Shown here piece after piece: positions 27,073-36,346 of a stretch of 64,000 bases of DNA. Location of the stretch: contig NZ_LNKT01000023.1 of NCBI RefSeq assembly GCF_001595645.1, positions 1-64,000 of the forward strand. Direction: 5' to 3'. The position numbers were made by a program, and so were the translations under genes. The notes under the pieces are model-generated. The model saw only the letters and a list, made by a program, of their open reading frames with translations, was not told where the DNA came from and did not search any database. Numbering within the stretch: position 1 is the stretch's first letter; each line of letters opens with the position of its first letter. Source of the DNA: Sulfurovum riftiae. Lineage in GTDB: Bacteria > Campylobacterota > Campylobacteria > Campylobacterales > Sulfurovaceae.

Positions 27073-30000
27073 ATGTCAGAAGAACCAAAAAGCAAACCGC
27101 AATTTACCCATCTCCACCTCCATACAGAGTATTCCCTTCTTGACGGTGCCAACAAGATCAAGGTTTTGGCAAAAAAGGTCAAAGAACTCGGTATGACCTC
27201 GGTTGCGATGACCGATCACGGCAACATGTTCGGGACCATCGACTTTTACAATACGATGAAAAAAGAGGGTATCAAGCCGATCATAGGTATGGAAGCCTAC
27301 GTACACAATCAGCCTGAACTCGGGGACAAGTCGGTACGTCAGCGATTCCACCTCTGTCTTTACGCCAAGAATGAAACAGGCTACAAGAACCTGATGTTCC
27401 TCTCCTCCAAGGCCTACCTCGAAGGCTTTTACTATTATCCGCGTATCAACTGGGACCTGCTCAAAGACCATGCAGAAGGCCTTGTATGTTCTTCGGCCTG
27501 TCTTCAGGGGGAAGTGAACTGGCATCTCAACCTCTCCGATAGAAATCTCAAGTTCGGTGCGAAAGGATATGAAGAGGCCAAACGTATCGCATTGAAATAC
27601 AAAGAGCTCTTCGGTGATGACTTCTATCTTGAGCTGATGCGCCACGGTATCGGTGACCAGCATCGTATCGACAAACAGATCATCCAGCTGAGCCAGGAGA
27701 CAGGCATCAAGATCGTTGCGACCAACGATACACACTATACCAACCCGCAGGATGCAGATGCCCATGAGGCATTCATGTGTATCGCGATGAACAAACTTTA
27801 TGATGACCCCAACCGTCTTCGTCATTCGGTACACGAGTTCTATGTCAAGTCTCCCGAACAGATGGCGGAACTTTTTGCAGACCTTCCCGAAGCATTGGAG
27901 AGCACGCAGGAGATCGCGGATAAATGCAACCTTGAGATCAAACTGGGGAACCCGACACCGCCCAATTTCAAGTTCGCCAGAGAGAAAGCTGCAGAGATAG
28001 GTCTCGAACTGCCTGAACCCGATGTCGAGTATTCGCTTGAAAACGATAAGGCACTCTTCATCGAAGAGTCAAGAAGAGGACTGGAAGAGCGTCTGAAGAT
28101 CGTACCCGAAGAGAAGCATCAGGAGTACCGTGACCGTCTGCAGGTAGAGATCGACATTATCAATAACATGAAATTCCCCGGCTATATGCTGATCGTATGG
28201 GAATTCGTGGATGCAGCCAAGCGAATGGGGATCCCTGTAGGGCCCGGACGTGGTTCGGCGGCGGGGTCGCTGGTAGCCTATGCCCTGCGGATCACCGATA
28301 TCGACCCGATGCCCTACGGCCTTCTTTTCGAACGATTTTTGAACCCCGAACGTATCTCCATGCCGGATATCGATATGGACTTCTGCCAGGCACGCCGTCA
28401 GGAAATACTCGACTACGTGGTCGAGAAATACGGCCGTGTGAATGTTGCGCAGATCATCACTTTTGGTAAACTGCTTGCCAAAGGGGTCATCCGGGATGTT
28501 GCCAGGGTACTTGATATGCCGTATTCCAAAGCGGATGCCATGGCAAAACTCATTCCTGACGAACTGGGGATCGATCTGAAAGCCTCTTATGAGAAAGAAC
28601 CGAAGATCAAAGAGCTTCTTGACCGTGACCCCCAGGCCAAACGGACCTGGGAGTATGCGCTTGCACTCGAGGGGCTGAACCGAAATGCCGGGACCCATGC
28701 CGCGGGTGTGGTCATCTCGAACGAAGCGCTCTGGCAGAAGACACCGCTGTTCAAACCTTCCGGCCTCGATACACTGGCGACACAGTACAGCGGGAAGTAT
28801 GTGGAAGATGTCGACCTTATCAAGTTTGACTTCCTTGGGTTGAAGACACTGACGGTCATCGAAGAGGCCCTGCAGCTGGTTGAGAAACGCCACGGCAAGC
28901 GTATCAACTTTGTTGAGGAGAACATCGAGGATCCAAAGGTCTACGACTATATCTCCACAGGTGAGACACTTGGCCTCTTCCAGATCGAATCTGCCGGTAT
29001 GCAGGACCTGGCCAAGAAACTGAAACCTTCGGGCTTCGAAGATATCATTGCGATGCTCGCACTCTACCGTCCGGGACCGATGGAGTCCGGAATGCTCGAT
29101 GACTTCGTCGAACGTAAACACGGGCGGGCGGAGATCACCTATGCCTTCCCCGAACTCGAACCGATACTTAAACCGACCTACGGGGTCATCGTCTATCAGG
29201 AACAGGTCATGCAAATCGTACAGACGATCGGTGGTTTTTCTCTCGGTGGGGCCGACCTGGTACGTAGGGCGATGGGTAAGAAGATCAAGGAGGAGATGGA
29301 CAAGCTCAAAGAGGATTTTGCAGAAGGTGCGGCAAAAAAAGGCTTTGACAGGATCAAAGCGGCAGAGCTTTTCGATCTGATCGTAAAGTTCGCCGGTTAC
29401 GGATTCAACAAATCCCACTCGGCCGCCTATGCGATGATCACCTTCTACACTTCCTATCTGAAGTACTACTATCCGACAGAGTTCATGGCGGCGATCCTGA
29501 CACTGGAGAAGAACAATACCGACAAGGTCGTCAAGTATGTCGATGAGCTCAAACAGATGGGGATCAAACTGCTTCCGCCTGACATCAACAAATCCGGACT
29601 GGTGTTCGAAGCACGCAACATTGACGGCGATGAAGTCGTCATGTTCGGTATGGGGGCGGTCAAAGGTGCCGGCGATATCGCGATCAACACGATGCTTGAG
29701 GCAAGAGAAGAGGGAGAGTTCAAAGATTTCTCCGATTTTGTCTCGCGTATCGATTCGAGCAAGGTGAATAAAAAAGTGATCGAATCACTCATCAAGGCAG
29801 GGGCTCTGGACTGCTTCGGATACAGCCGTAAAGCGATGCTTTCACAGATAGAAGAGATCATCGACACGGCCAAAAAAGCGGGAGAAGCCAAAAAGATGGC
29901 GGTAGGTTCTCTCTTTGGTGAAGGAGCAGAGATGACCACTGTCTCTTTGGAGCTTACGCCAATGGAAGAGTTCGAGCCCATGGAGATCCTTGAGATGGAA

Positions 30001-30639
30001 AAAGAGTCGCTCGGCTTCTATGTCTCCGGCCATCCGCTCGACAAATACAGAGAAACACTTGAGGGTATCAACTATACGCTCAGTTCAGAAATTGATGATC
30101 TCGCAGACGGTTCCCAGGCACTCTTCATCGGTAAGATAGAGAATATCACCGAGAAGATCTCCAAAAAAGGGAACAAGTTCGGTATCGCCAACATTATGGA
30201 CCTTCACGGCAATATAGAACTGATGCTTTTCGAGAACCGTCTCAAAGAGCTGGAAGAGGATTTCGATATTACCAAACCGATCGCGTTCAAGGTCAAGATC
30301 ACCAAGGATGGCGATTTTACCCGTATGAATATCCTGAAGATCGAATCTCTCAAAGATGCGAAGAAAGAGAAGATCAAAGTGAAGAAAGAGGAGAAGCATA
30401 CCCCTGAACCGGAACAGCCGCCGCTGATACTGGCGCTCAACCTGATGCCCGATGCCAAAACGGTAGAGGAGTTGATGTGTCTGGTGGAACGCTATCCGGG
30501 CAAACGCCCGCTGGAGCTTCGTATCAAGTCCAAACTGGCCGATGTCATCATAGAGTCGAAGTGGAAAGTGAGTGAATTGATCCTGGATGAGGCGAAAGAG
30601 TTGGGTGCCTACTTGGAAGAGGGCCTTGCAGCAGAATAA
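27073..30639 (+). CDS. dnaE: DNA polymerase III alpha subunit
   Basis: Replicative polymerase catalytic subunit, 1188 residues. The N-terminal PHP domain starts THLHLHTEYSLLDGANK. The C-family palm shows GPGRGSAAGSLVAYAL and the catalytic PDIDMDFCQARR. Fingers, helix-hairpin-helix (GFNKSHSAAYAMITF) and an OB domain (around residue 1020-1090) follow. The length is typical for DnaE1. Confidence 0.98.
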   Translation: MSEEPKSKPQFTHLHLHTEYSLLDGANKIKVLAKKVKELGMTSVAMTDHGNMFGTIDFYNTMKKEGIKPIIGMEAYVHNQPELGDKSVRQRFHLCLYAKNETGYKNLMFLSSKAYLEGFYYYPRINWDLLKDHAEGLVCSSACLQGEVNWHLNLSDRNLKFGAKGYEEAKRIALKYKELFGDDFYLELMRHGIGDQHRIDKQIIQLSQETGIKIVATNDTHYTNPQDADAHEAFMCIAMNKLYDDPNRLRHSVHEFYVKSPEQMAELFADLPEALESTQEIADKCNLEIKLGNPTPPNFKFAREKAAEIGLELPEPDVEYSLENDKALFIEESRRGLEERLKIVPEEKHQEYRDRLQVEIDIINNMKFPGYMLIVWEFVDAAKRMGIPVGPGRGSAAGSLVAYALRITDIDPMPYGLLFERFLNPERISMPDIDMDFCQARRQEILDYVVEKYGRVNVAQIITFGKLLAKGVIRDVARVLDMPYSKADAMAKLIPDELGIDLKASYEKEPKIKELLDRDPQAKRTWEYALALEGLNRNAGTHAAGVVISNEALWQKTPLFKPSGLDTLATQYSGKYVEDVDLIKFDFLGLKTLTVIEEALQLVEKRHGKRINFVEENIEDPKVYDYISTGETLGLFQIESAGMQDLAKKLKPSGFEDIIAMLALYRPGPMESGMLDDFVERKHGRAEITYAFPELEPILKPTYGVIVYQEQVMQIVQTIGGFSLGGADLVRRAMGKKIKEEMDKLKEDFAEGAAKKGFDRIKAAELFDLIVKFAGYGFNKSHSAAYAMITFYTSYLKYYYPTEFMAAILTLEKNNTDKVVKYVDELKQMGIKLLPPDINKSGLVFEARNIDGDEVVMFGMGAVKGAGDIAINTMLEAREEGEFKDFSDFVSRIDSSKVNKKVIESLIKAGALDCFGYSRKAMLSQIEEIIDTAKKAGEAKKMAVGSLFGEGAEMTTVSLELTPMEEFEPMEILEMEKESLGFYVSGHPLDKYRETLEGINYTLSSEIDDLADGSQALFIGKIENITEKISKKGNKFGIANIMDLHGNIELMLFENRLKELEEDFDITKPIAFKVKITKDGDFTRMNILKIESLKDAKKEKIKVKKEEKHTPEPEQPPLILALNLMPDAKTVEELMCLVERYPGKRPLELRIKSKLADVIIESKWKVSELILDEAKELGAYLEEGLAAE

Positions 30640-30742
30640 TAGCTGCAAAGATGAATAAAACTATTGAATTTGTTCGATTATATATTTTTCTTAAATTATA
30701 TTTGATAGAATAATATCAGGGTTTTGAATAAAAAGGATTGAT

Positions 30743-31798
30743 ATGAAGCTATACAGAGTAGTAATGATGTTTTTTCTGATCTTTGGATATCTTCAGGCAG
30801 AGATGAATCCGACTGAAGTAACAACGGCATTTACCAAAGAGCATAACGCTTCCAAAGGTGATATAGAAGAGATAAATGAATCTGAAGCCATCTCTCTCGA
30901 GGAAGAAAACAGAGAACTTAAAGAAAAAATCAAAGCGCTTGAAGCACAGATCGAAGTACTAAAAGAAAATGAAACGACGATCGAAACAAAAACGGAGGAT
31001 TCAGCAGCTTTCATGAAAGCTTCTAAAAAGATCTTTAAAGGTGCCAAGCTGAAGATCGGTGGTAAAGCACCGAAATTTCTTTCAACTTACTATGCAGCAA
31101 ATTATCAGAGTGTTACTGATGTGAAATCAAAACTTGAAAGCAATGGCTTCAGGGTACTGGCGGTAACACCTATCTTGAAAGACAAGATCGTATTGACCAT
31201 CACCAACGATGAATTACAAAAGACCAATACACTGCTTGCTACACTTCATGTACTGGTGAATGTAGGTGATGAGGTTCGTGTTCAGAACCCTTCCTACTTT
31301 GGGGCAGCCTATCTTCAGGACAAATACAAGTATGGACAGTTTACTGAGACACTCAAAGCTCTTCAGGCGGCACTTGGGGATATGTATGAGGTGAAGGAGA
31401 AATATGAACTTGCTGATCTTGGGAATTATCAATTCCTATTCGGTATGCCCTACTTAAATGATACAATTACCGTGGCAGAGGGAGATGATCTGCTCACAAA
31501 AGTAACCGGAAAGAGTGCACAGAAATATGTGGCTTATACTTTGAAACTCCCCAATGGTGATGTGATCGTAGGACATAAACTAAGAAACAAGACCAATCAG
31601 TTCCTGCAGAAAATCGGTGTAGATAGGGATGCGAACATGCTTCCGTATGAATCGATCATCAAAGGGAAGAAAGCGGTAATACTCGATCCGAAATACTATC
31701 TGGCACTCTCTGTTCCTATTCTTAGTATGTCTGAATTTATGAAGATCGCTTCTGCTCCGGGAGAGATCGAAAAAGATGTCAAAAGAGCCTACAAATAA
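30743..31798 (+). CDS. Exported coiled-coil protein sharing a C-terminal domain with the 1031-residue protein
   Basis: 351 residues with a signal peptide (to about residue 19), a predicted coiled coil (about 50-80, EEENRELKEKIKALEAQI), and a ~225-residue C-terminal domain. That domain aligns along its whole length with residues ~806-1031 of the product at 19261; both have ILDPKYY, MSEFM-IA--PG, and end in a basic YK/FK. The function is unknown. A strong hairpin follows at 31807. Confidence 0.78.
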   Translation: MKLYRVVMMFFLIFGYLQAEMNPTEVTTAFTKEHNASKGDIEEINESEAISLEEENRELKEKIKALEAQIEVLKENETTIETKTEDSAAFMKASKKIFKGAKLKIGGKAPKFLSTYYAANYQSVTDVKSKLESNGFRVLAVTPILKDKIVLTITNDELQKTNTLLATLHVLVNVGDEVRVQNPSYFGAAYLQDKYKYGQFTETLKALQAALGDMYEVKEKYELADLGNYQFLFGMPYLNDTITVAEGDDLLTKVTGKSAQKYVAYTLKLPNGDVIVGHKLRNKTNQFLQKIGVDRDANMLPYESIIKGKKAVILDPKYYLALSVPILSMSEFMKIASAPGEIEKDVKRAYK

Positions 31799-31806
31799 CA
31801 GAAACG

Positions 31807-31844
31807 TTACACATAGGAAAGAGACCCCTCTCTTTTCTGTGTAA
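31807..31844 (+). terminator. Long hairpin after the exported coiled-coil gene
   Basis: Outer stem TTACACA/TGTGTAA and inner stem AAAGAGA/TCTCTTT with small internal bulges. No clean T tract follows, but the position fits a terminator. Confidence 0.6.
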
Positions 31845-31914
31845 AATTGAAACAAATAACTAATATAAGTTTTCAATAATACACTATTTATCTCCTATTC
31901 TATCTAATCAGTGC

Positions 31915-31920
31915 TACAAT
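31915..31920 (+). promoter_or_regulatory. icd -10 box
   Basis: TACAAT 35 bases before the icd start. Confidence 0.45.
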
Positions 31921-31955
31921 CTTTCCACAATAAATTAATTTGTAAGGAATACAAC

Positions 31956-34139
31956 ATGTCTAAACCAACTATTATCTGGTCAAAAATCGATGAAGCTCCG
32001 GCTTTGGCAACCTACTCACTTCTGCCGATCGTAAGTAAATTTACGAACGCAGCAGGTGTAGATGTAAAAGTAAGTGATATCTCTTTGGCGGGTAGAGTAC
32101 TTGCAGCAATGGGTCTTGCTGAAGATGAACTTGCAAAGTTGGGTGAACTGGTAGTCAAGCCGGAAGCCAACATCATTAAACTTCCAAACATTTCAGCGTC
32201 TATCGGACAGCTTAAAGAGTGTATCGCCGAGCTTCAGTCCCAGGGATATGATATTCCTGATTTCCCGGAAAATCCTGAAACTGCTGAAGAGAAAGCGATC
32301 AGAGAGAAGTACAACCCTTGTCTCGGATCTGCAGTCAACCCTGTACTGAGAGAAGGTAACTCTGACAGACGTGCAGCAGCAGCAGTAAAGAAATACGCGC
32401 AGCAGCATCCGCACAGACTTAAGCCATTCGCTGAGAATTCCAAAGCGTATGTTGCACATATGGAAGGTAACGGTGATTTCTACGGGAACGAGCAGTCAGT
32501 GACATTGGACAAAGCACAGACAGTGAAGATCATGCATAACGGTCAGGAACTTGCTTCTATCGATGCACTTGACGGTGAGATCCTTGATGCGACATTCATG
32601 TCGGTCAAAGCACTCAGAGCATTCATCAAGAAGTCTATTGACGATGCAAAAGCGAAAGGTGTGCTCTGGTCTATTCACCTCAAAGCAACAATGATGAAGA
32701 TCTCCGATCCTATCATGTTCGGTCATGCATTCGAAGTCTTCTTCCAGGAAGTATTTGACAAGTATGCAGATGTATTCGCAGAGCTTGAAGTAAACCCTAA
32801 CCTCGGTATGTCCGACCTCGAGAAGAAGATCGCAGGACATGCAAAAGAGGCAGAGATCAAAGCTGCATTCCAGGCAGTGGTCGATTCTGACTCTCCGAAG
32901 ATCGCTATGGTCGATTCTGACAAAGGCCAGACGAACTTCAACGCATCCAACGATGTGATCATCGATGCTTCTATGCCTGTCGTGGTAAGAGAAGGTGGTA
33001 AGCAGTGGGACAGAAACGGTGATGCAGTCGAGTGTGTTGCGGTTATCCCTGACAGTACTTACGCAATGTTCCACCAGGAAATGGTAGCGGACTGTGTAAA
33101 GAACGGTCAATATGATGTAACAACAATGGGTAACGTTGCAAACGTTGGTCTCATGGCGCAAAAAGCGGAAGAGTACGGTTCTCACCCGACAACATTCGAG
33201 ATGGCTGAAGCCGGTACGGTCGAAGTGGTCAATGCGAACGGTGATGTACTGATGAAACATGAAGTTGAAGCCGGAGATATCTGGAGAATGTCACGTGCAA
33301 AAGACATCCCGATCAAAGACTGGGTAAGACTTGCAGTTGAAAGAGCAAAACTTACAGGCAACCCTGCGATCTTCTGGCTCGACGAGAACAGAGCACACGA
33401 TGCAGAGATGATCAAGAAGGTCAACAAGTATCTTCAAGAGCATGATACGACAGGTCTTGATATTCAGATCATGGATGTAGCTGCAGCGACAAGATATACG
33501 AATGAGAGAGTAAGAGCAGGTAAAGATACGATCTCTGTAACAGGTAACGTTCTAAGAGACCACCTTACAGATATGTACCCGATCCTGGAGCTTGGAACGT
33601 CAGCAAAAATGCTTTCTATCGTTCCATTGCTTGCAGGCGGAGGCCTCTTCGAGACCGGTGCAGGCGGGTCAGCGCCTAAGCACGTAGACCAGTTCCTTGC
33701 AGAAGGTCACCTCAGATGGGATTCACTCGGTGAATTCCTTGCATTGGCAGAATCACTAAGAATGGAATACCAGAAGAGTGAAGACAGCAAGATCGGTGCA
33801 TTGACAGAGGCACTTGACAAAGCCAATGAAGGATACCTCAGTAATGACAAGGCACCAAGCAGAAAATGTGGTGAGCCGGATAATAAAGCTTCCCACTACT
33901 GGGTGGCACGTTACTGGGCAGAAGCATTGAGCACACAGACTGCTGATGCAGACCTTGCGGCAAAGTTCACACCGGTTGCAGAAGCATTGGTCAAAAATGA
34001 AGAGAAGATCATTTCAGAACTTCTTGCATCAGAAGGTTCTTCAAAAGATATCGGCGGGTATTTCCATCCAAATGAAGCAAAAGCCGAAGCAGCGATGAGA
34101 CCGTCTGCAACACTCAACAGTATCATCGACGCTATCTAA
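31956..34139 (+). CDS. icd: Isocitrate dehydrogenase, monomeric NADP type
   Basis: Interconverts isocitrate and 2-oxoglutarate + CO2. The 727-residue length and the MSKPTIIWSKIDEAPALATY start identify the monomeric family, unrelated in length to the ~415-residue dimeric enzyme. The frame opens at 31911, but AAGGAA six bases before 31956 and family alignment fix the start. In a reductive TCA cycle the enzyme would run in the carboxylating direction (inference from the mdh, fumC, sucCD and oorDABC genes downstream). Confidence 0.95.
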   Translation: MSKPTIIWSKIDEAPALATYSLLPIVSKFTNAAGVDVKVSDISLAGRVLAAMGLAEDELAKLGELVVKPEANIIKLPNISASIGQLKECIAELQSQGYDIPDFPENPETAEEKAIREKYNPCLGSAVNPVLREGNSDRRAAAAVKKYAQQHPHRLKPFAENSKAYVAHMEGNGDFYGNEQSVTLDKAQTVKIMHNGQELASIDALDGEILDATFMSVKALRAFIKKSIDDAKAKGVLWSIHLKATMMKISDPIMFGHAFEVFFQEVFDKYADVFAELEVNPNLGMSDLEKKIAGHAKEAEIKAAFQAVVDSDSPKIAMVDSDKGQTNFNASNDVIIDASMPVVVREGGKQWDRNGDAVECVAVIPDSTYAMFHQEMVADCVKNGQYDVTTMGNVANVGLMAQKAEEYGSHPTTFEMAEAGTVEVVNANGDVLMKHEVEAGDIWRMSRAKDIPIKDWVRLAVERAKLTGNPAIFWLDENRAHDAEMIKKVNKYLQEHDTTGLDIQIMDVAAATRYTNERVRAGKDTISVTGNVLRDHLTDMYPILELGTSAKMLSIVPLLAGGGLFETGAGGSAPKHVDQFLAEGHLRWDSLGEFLALAESLRMEYQKSEDSKIGALTEALDKANEGYLSNDKAPSRKCGEPDNKASHYWVARYWAEALSTQTADADLAAKFTPVAEALVKNEEKIISELLASEGSSKDIGGYFHPNEAKAEAAMRPSATLNSIIDAI

Positions 34140-34147
34140 GTAAAGCT

Positions 34148-34182
34148 TTATGCCACAGAGGGACTCAACCCGAATGGCATAA
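34148..34182 (+). terminator. Hairpin after icd
   Basis: Stem TTATGCCA/TGGCATAA around a 19-base loop directly after icd. A second hairpin (CACAGGGCA/TGCCCCTGTG, one bulge) lies at 34215-34238, followed by AACACTTTT. Together they probably end the icd transcript. Confidence 0.55.
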
Positions 34183-34244
34183 ACTATTACCTATCGACAC
34201 AGGTAGGTACTTCGCACAGGGCAATCTGCCCCTGTGTAACACTT

Positions 34245-34386
34245 TTATAATAATTTTCCAGTATTATTATAATTGAACCTTTGAACGGTTATGGGTAGTT
34301 CAGACGTTCTTCAACATGGGATCTTTCGCTTCACAAGCATTGCAAAACATTATTGATAATCATCCAAGTTATGAGTTATGTTTTGC
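34245..34386 (+). promoter_or_regulatory. Leader region of mdh with two inverted repeats
   Basis: TTATAATAA (34245-34253) and TTATTATAA (34264-34272) form an AT-rich operator-like palindrome containing TATAAT-like boxes. Further down, GCAAAACAT (34342-34350) and ATGTTTTGC (34378-34386) form a 9-base inverted repeat with a 27-base spacer, ending 39 bases before the mdh start. This is likely a promoter plus structured leader; no known riboswitch class is recognised. Confidence 0.45.
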
Positions 34387-34425
34387 TTGAAGACGGTCCT
34401 GTGATTCTCACTTTAAAGGAAATCA

Positions 34426-35388
34426 ATGGCAAAAGGAAAAAAAGTAACGGTAATCGGTACAGGTAATTTCGGTTCTACAGTGGCATTCATTCTGGCAATG
34501 AACGGTTCATGCCACCATGTAGTGCTCAGAGGAAGAAACTACGATGTGGCAAAAGGTAAAGCGCTCGATATGTCCCAGGCGGCAAACGCGGCCAGACAGC
34601 ATACCATCGTAAAAGCGGCCAAAGGCCCTGAAGATATGGCCGGTTCCGATGTGGTCATCATCACCGCAGGTGCACCGCGTACACCGGGTATGAGCAGGGA
34701 TGACCTGCTTTTCAAGAATGCAGATATCGTCAAGTGCTATGCCAGAGAGATCAAAGAGCATGCACCTGATGCCATCGTGATCGTGGTCTCCAATCCTCTC
34801 GATGTCATGACCTATGTGGCACTCAAGGAGACCGGTTTCCCAAGAGAGAGGGTACTTGGTATGGCCGGTATCCTCGACGCGGCGAGAATGGCACACTTCA
34901 TTTATGAAAAACTTGAGTATGGTGCGGGCCAGATCCGTGCGACGGTAATGGGCGGGCATGGCGATACAATGGTACCGCTTCCCAAGTTTACGACGGTTGC
35001 CGGTGTGCCTATCGAAGACCTTCTGGACTCAGAAGAGATCGGTGAGATCGTAAGAAAGACACGAAACGGCGGCGCGGAGATTGTGAATCTTCTCGGTAAC
35101 GGCTCAGCGTACTATGCACCGGCAAAATCCACGACCGTAATGGTTGAGGCGATCCTCAAAGATACCAATCAGATACACTCCTGTGCGATCATGCTGCAGG
35201 ATGACTACGGCTATTCCGATATCGTTTCAGGCGTACCGGTCATGATCGGTGCAGGCGGGGCAGAGCAGGTGATCAACATGACGCTGAAACCGCTGCAGCA
35301 GACACGCTTCAAGAACTCTGTCGCTTCTGTCCAGGAGATGGTAGATACACTCTACGAAGCCAACTTCTTCGATGACGACAAGAAGTAG
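34426..35388 (+). CDS. mdh: Malate dehydrogenase (first of two)
   Basis: Malate/oxaloacetate interconversion with NAD(H). The 320-residue LDH/MDH-family protein has the Rossmann start VTVIGTGNFGSTVAF. Two substrate-binding arginines of malate enzymes lie in APRTPGMSRDDLL, with a catalytic Arg in DAARMAHF and catalytic His in GGHGDTMVPL. AAAGGA precedes the ATG. The second mdh starts four bases after its stop. Confidence 0.93.
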   Translation: MAKGKKVTVIGTGNFGSTVAFILAMNGSCHHVVLRGRNYDVAKGKALDMSQAANAARQHTIVKAAKGPEDMAGSDVVIITAGAPRTPGMSRDDLLFKNADIVKCYAREIKEHAPDAIVIVVSNPLDVMTYVALKETGFPRERVLGMAGILDAARMAHFIYEKLEYGAGQIRATVMGGHGDTMVPLPKFTTVAGVPIEDLLDSEEIGEIVRKTRNGGAEIVNLLGNGSAYYAPAKSTTVMVEAILKDTNQIHSCAIMLQDDYGYSDIVSGVPVMIGAGGAEQVINMTLKPLQQTRFKNSVASVQEMVDTLYEANFFDDDKK

Positions 35389-35392
35389 ATAG

Positions 35393-36337
35393 ATGCACAG
35401 ACGTAAAGTAGGCATCATTGGTGCAGGTGCGGTAGGTGCAACAGCGGCATACAGTCTGAGTATGATGGGGACCTGTAGCGAGATCGTTCTTTTCGATATC
35501 GCAGAAGGCGTGGCCAAGGGCAAGGCGATCGATATTGCCCAGTCAAGCCATTATGCGCCCAACAGTACGATCATCACTGCAGCAGAGAGTCCCGCAGATG
35601 TGAATGAATGCGACATCGTCGTCATTACAGCGGGTGTCCCCAGAAAAGGCGATATGACACGTGAAGACCTTTTGATGATCAATGCCAAGATCATGAAGTC
35701 CGTGGTCGAAGATGTCATGAAATATTCCCCTGACGCAGTGATCATCTGCGTCTCCAACCCTCTGGATGTCATGACCTATGTCATTCATAAAATGACAGGT
35801 TGGGAGAGTAACCGTATCATCGGTATGGCCGGTGCGCTTGACGGTGCACGAATGGCATACCAGATCTACAACAAGCTTGGCTACGGTGCAGGGCAGATCG
35901 GTACGCTGGTCATCGGTGACCATGGACAGAATATGATACCGCTTCCGCAGAAGGTACAGGTGGGTGATGTGCCTGTTAGTGAACTGTTGAGCCGGGAAGA
36001 GATGGAAGAGATCATCGAGCGTACCCGTACGGGCGGTGCAGAGATCGTCAAACATCTGGGTACCTCCGGTTACTATGCACCGGGACGCGCCATCGCACAT
36101 ATGGTCGAAGCACTTCTTAACGACAGCAAGATCGTTGTTTCCTCATCCGTACTGCTGCAGGGAGAGTACGGCTACAGCGACGTGACAGCCGGTGTACCTG
36201 TGGTACTGGGCAAGAACGGTGTGGAAAAGATCATCGAGATAGAACTGGATGAAGAGACAAAAGCGAAATTCAATGTGTCGGTAGAGAGCATACGCTCAGG
36301 TATCGAGATACTGAAGACAAACCATTTTTTTGAGTAA
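35393..36337 (+). CDS. Malate dehydrogenase-like protein (second, tandem paralogue)
   Basis: 314 residues of the same LDH/MDH family: VGIIGAGAVGATAAY, substrate arginines in VPRKGDMTREDLL, catalytic Arg in DGARMAYQI, catalytic His in GDHGQNMIPL. The residue after His-Gly is Gln, where family members usually have Asp (or Glu). It starts four bases after mdh without a clear ribosome site, suggesting translational coupling. It may be malate dehydrogenase with other kinetics or cofactor preference, or act on a related 2-oxoacid. Confidence 0.87.
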   Translation: MHRRKVGIIGAGAVGATAAYSLSMMGTCSEIVLFDIAEGVAKGKAIDIAQSSHYAPNSTIITAAESPADVNECDIVVITAGVPRKGDMTREDLLMINAKIMKSVVEDVMKYSPDAVIICVSNPLDVMTYVIHKMTGWESNRIIGMAGALDGARMAYQIYNKLGYGAGQIGTLVIGDHGQNMIPLPQKVQVGDVPVSELLSREEMEEIIERTRTGGAEIVKHLGTSGYYAPGRAIAHMVEALLNDSKIVVSSSVLLQGEYGYSDVTAGVPVVLGKNGVEKIIEIELDEETKAKFNVSVESIRSGIEILKTNHFFE

Positions 36338-36346
36338 GGAGACGTA

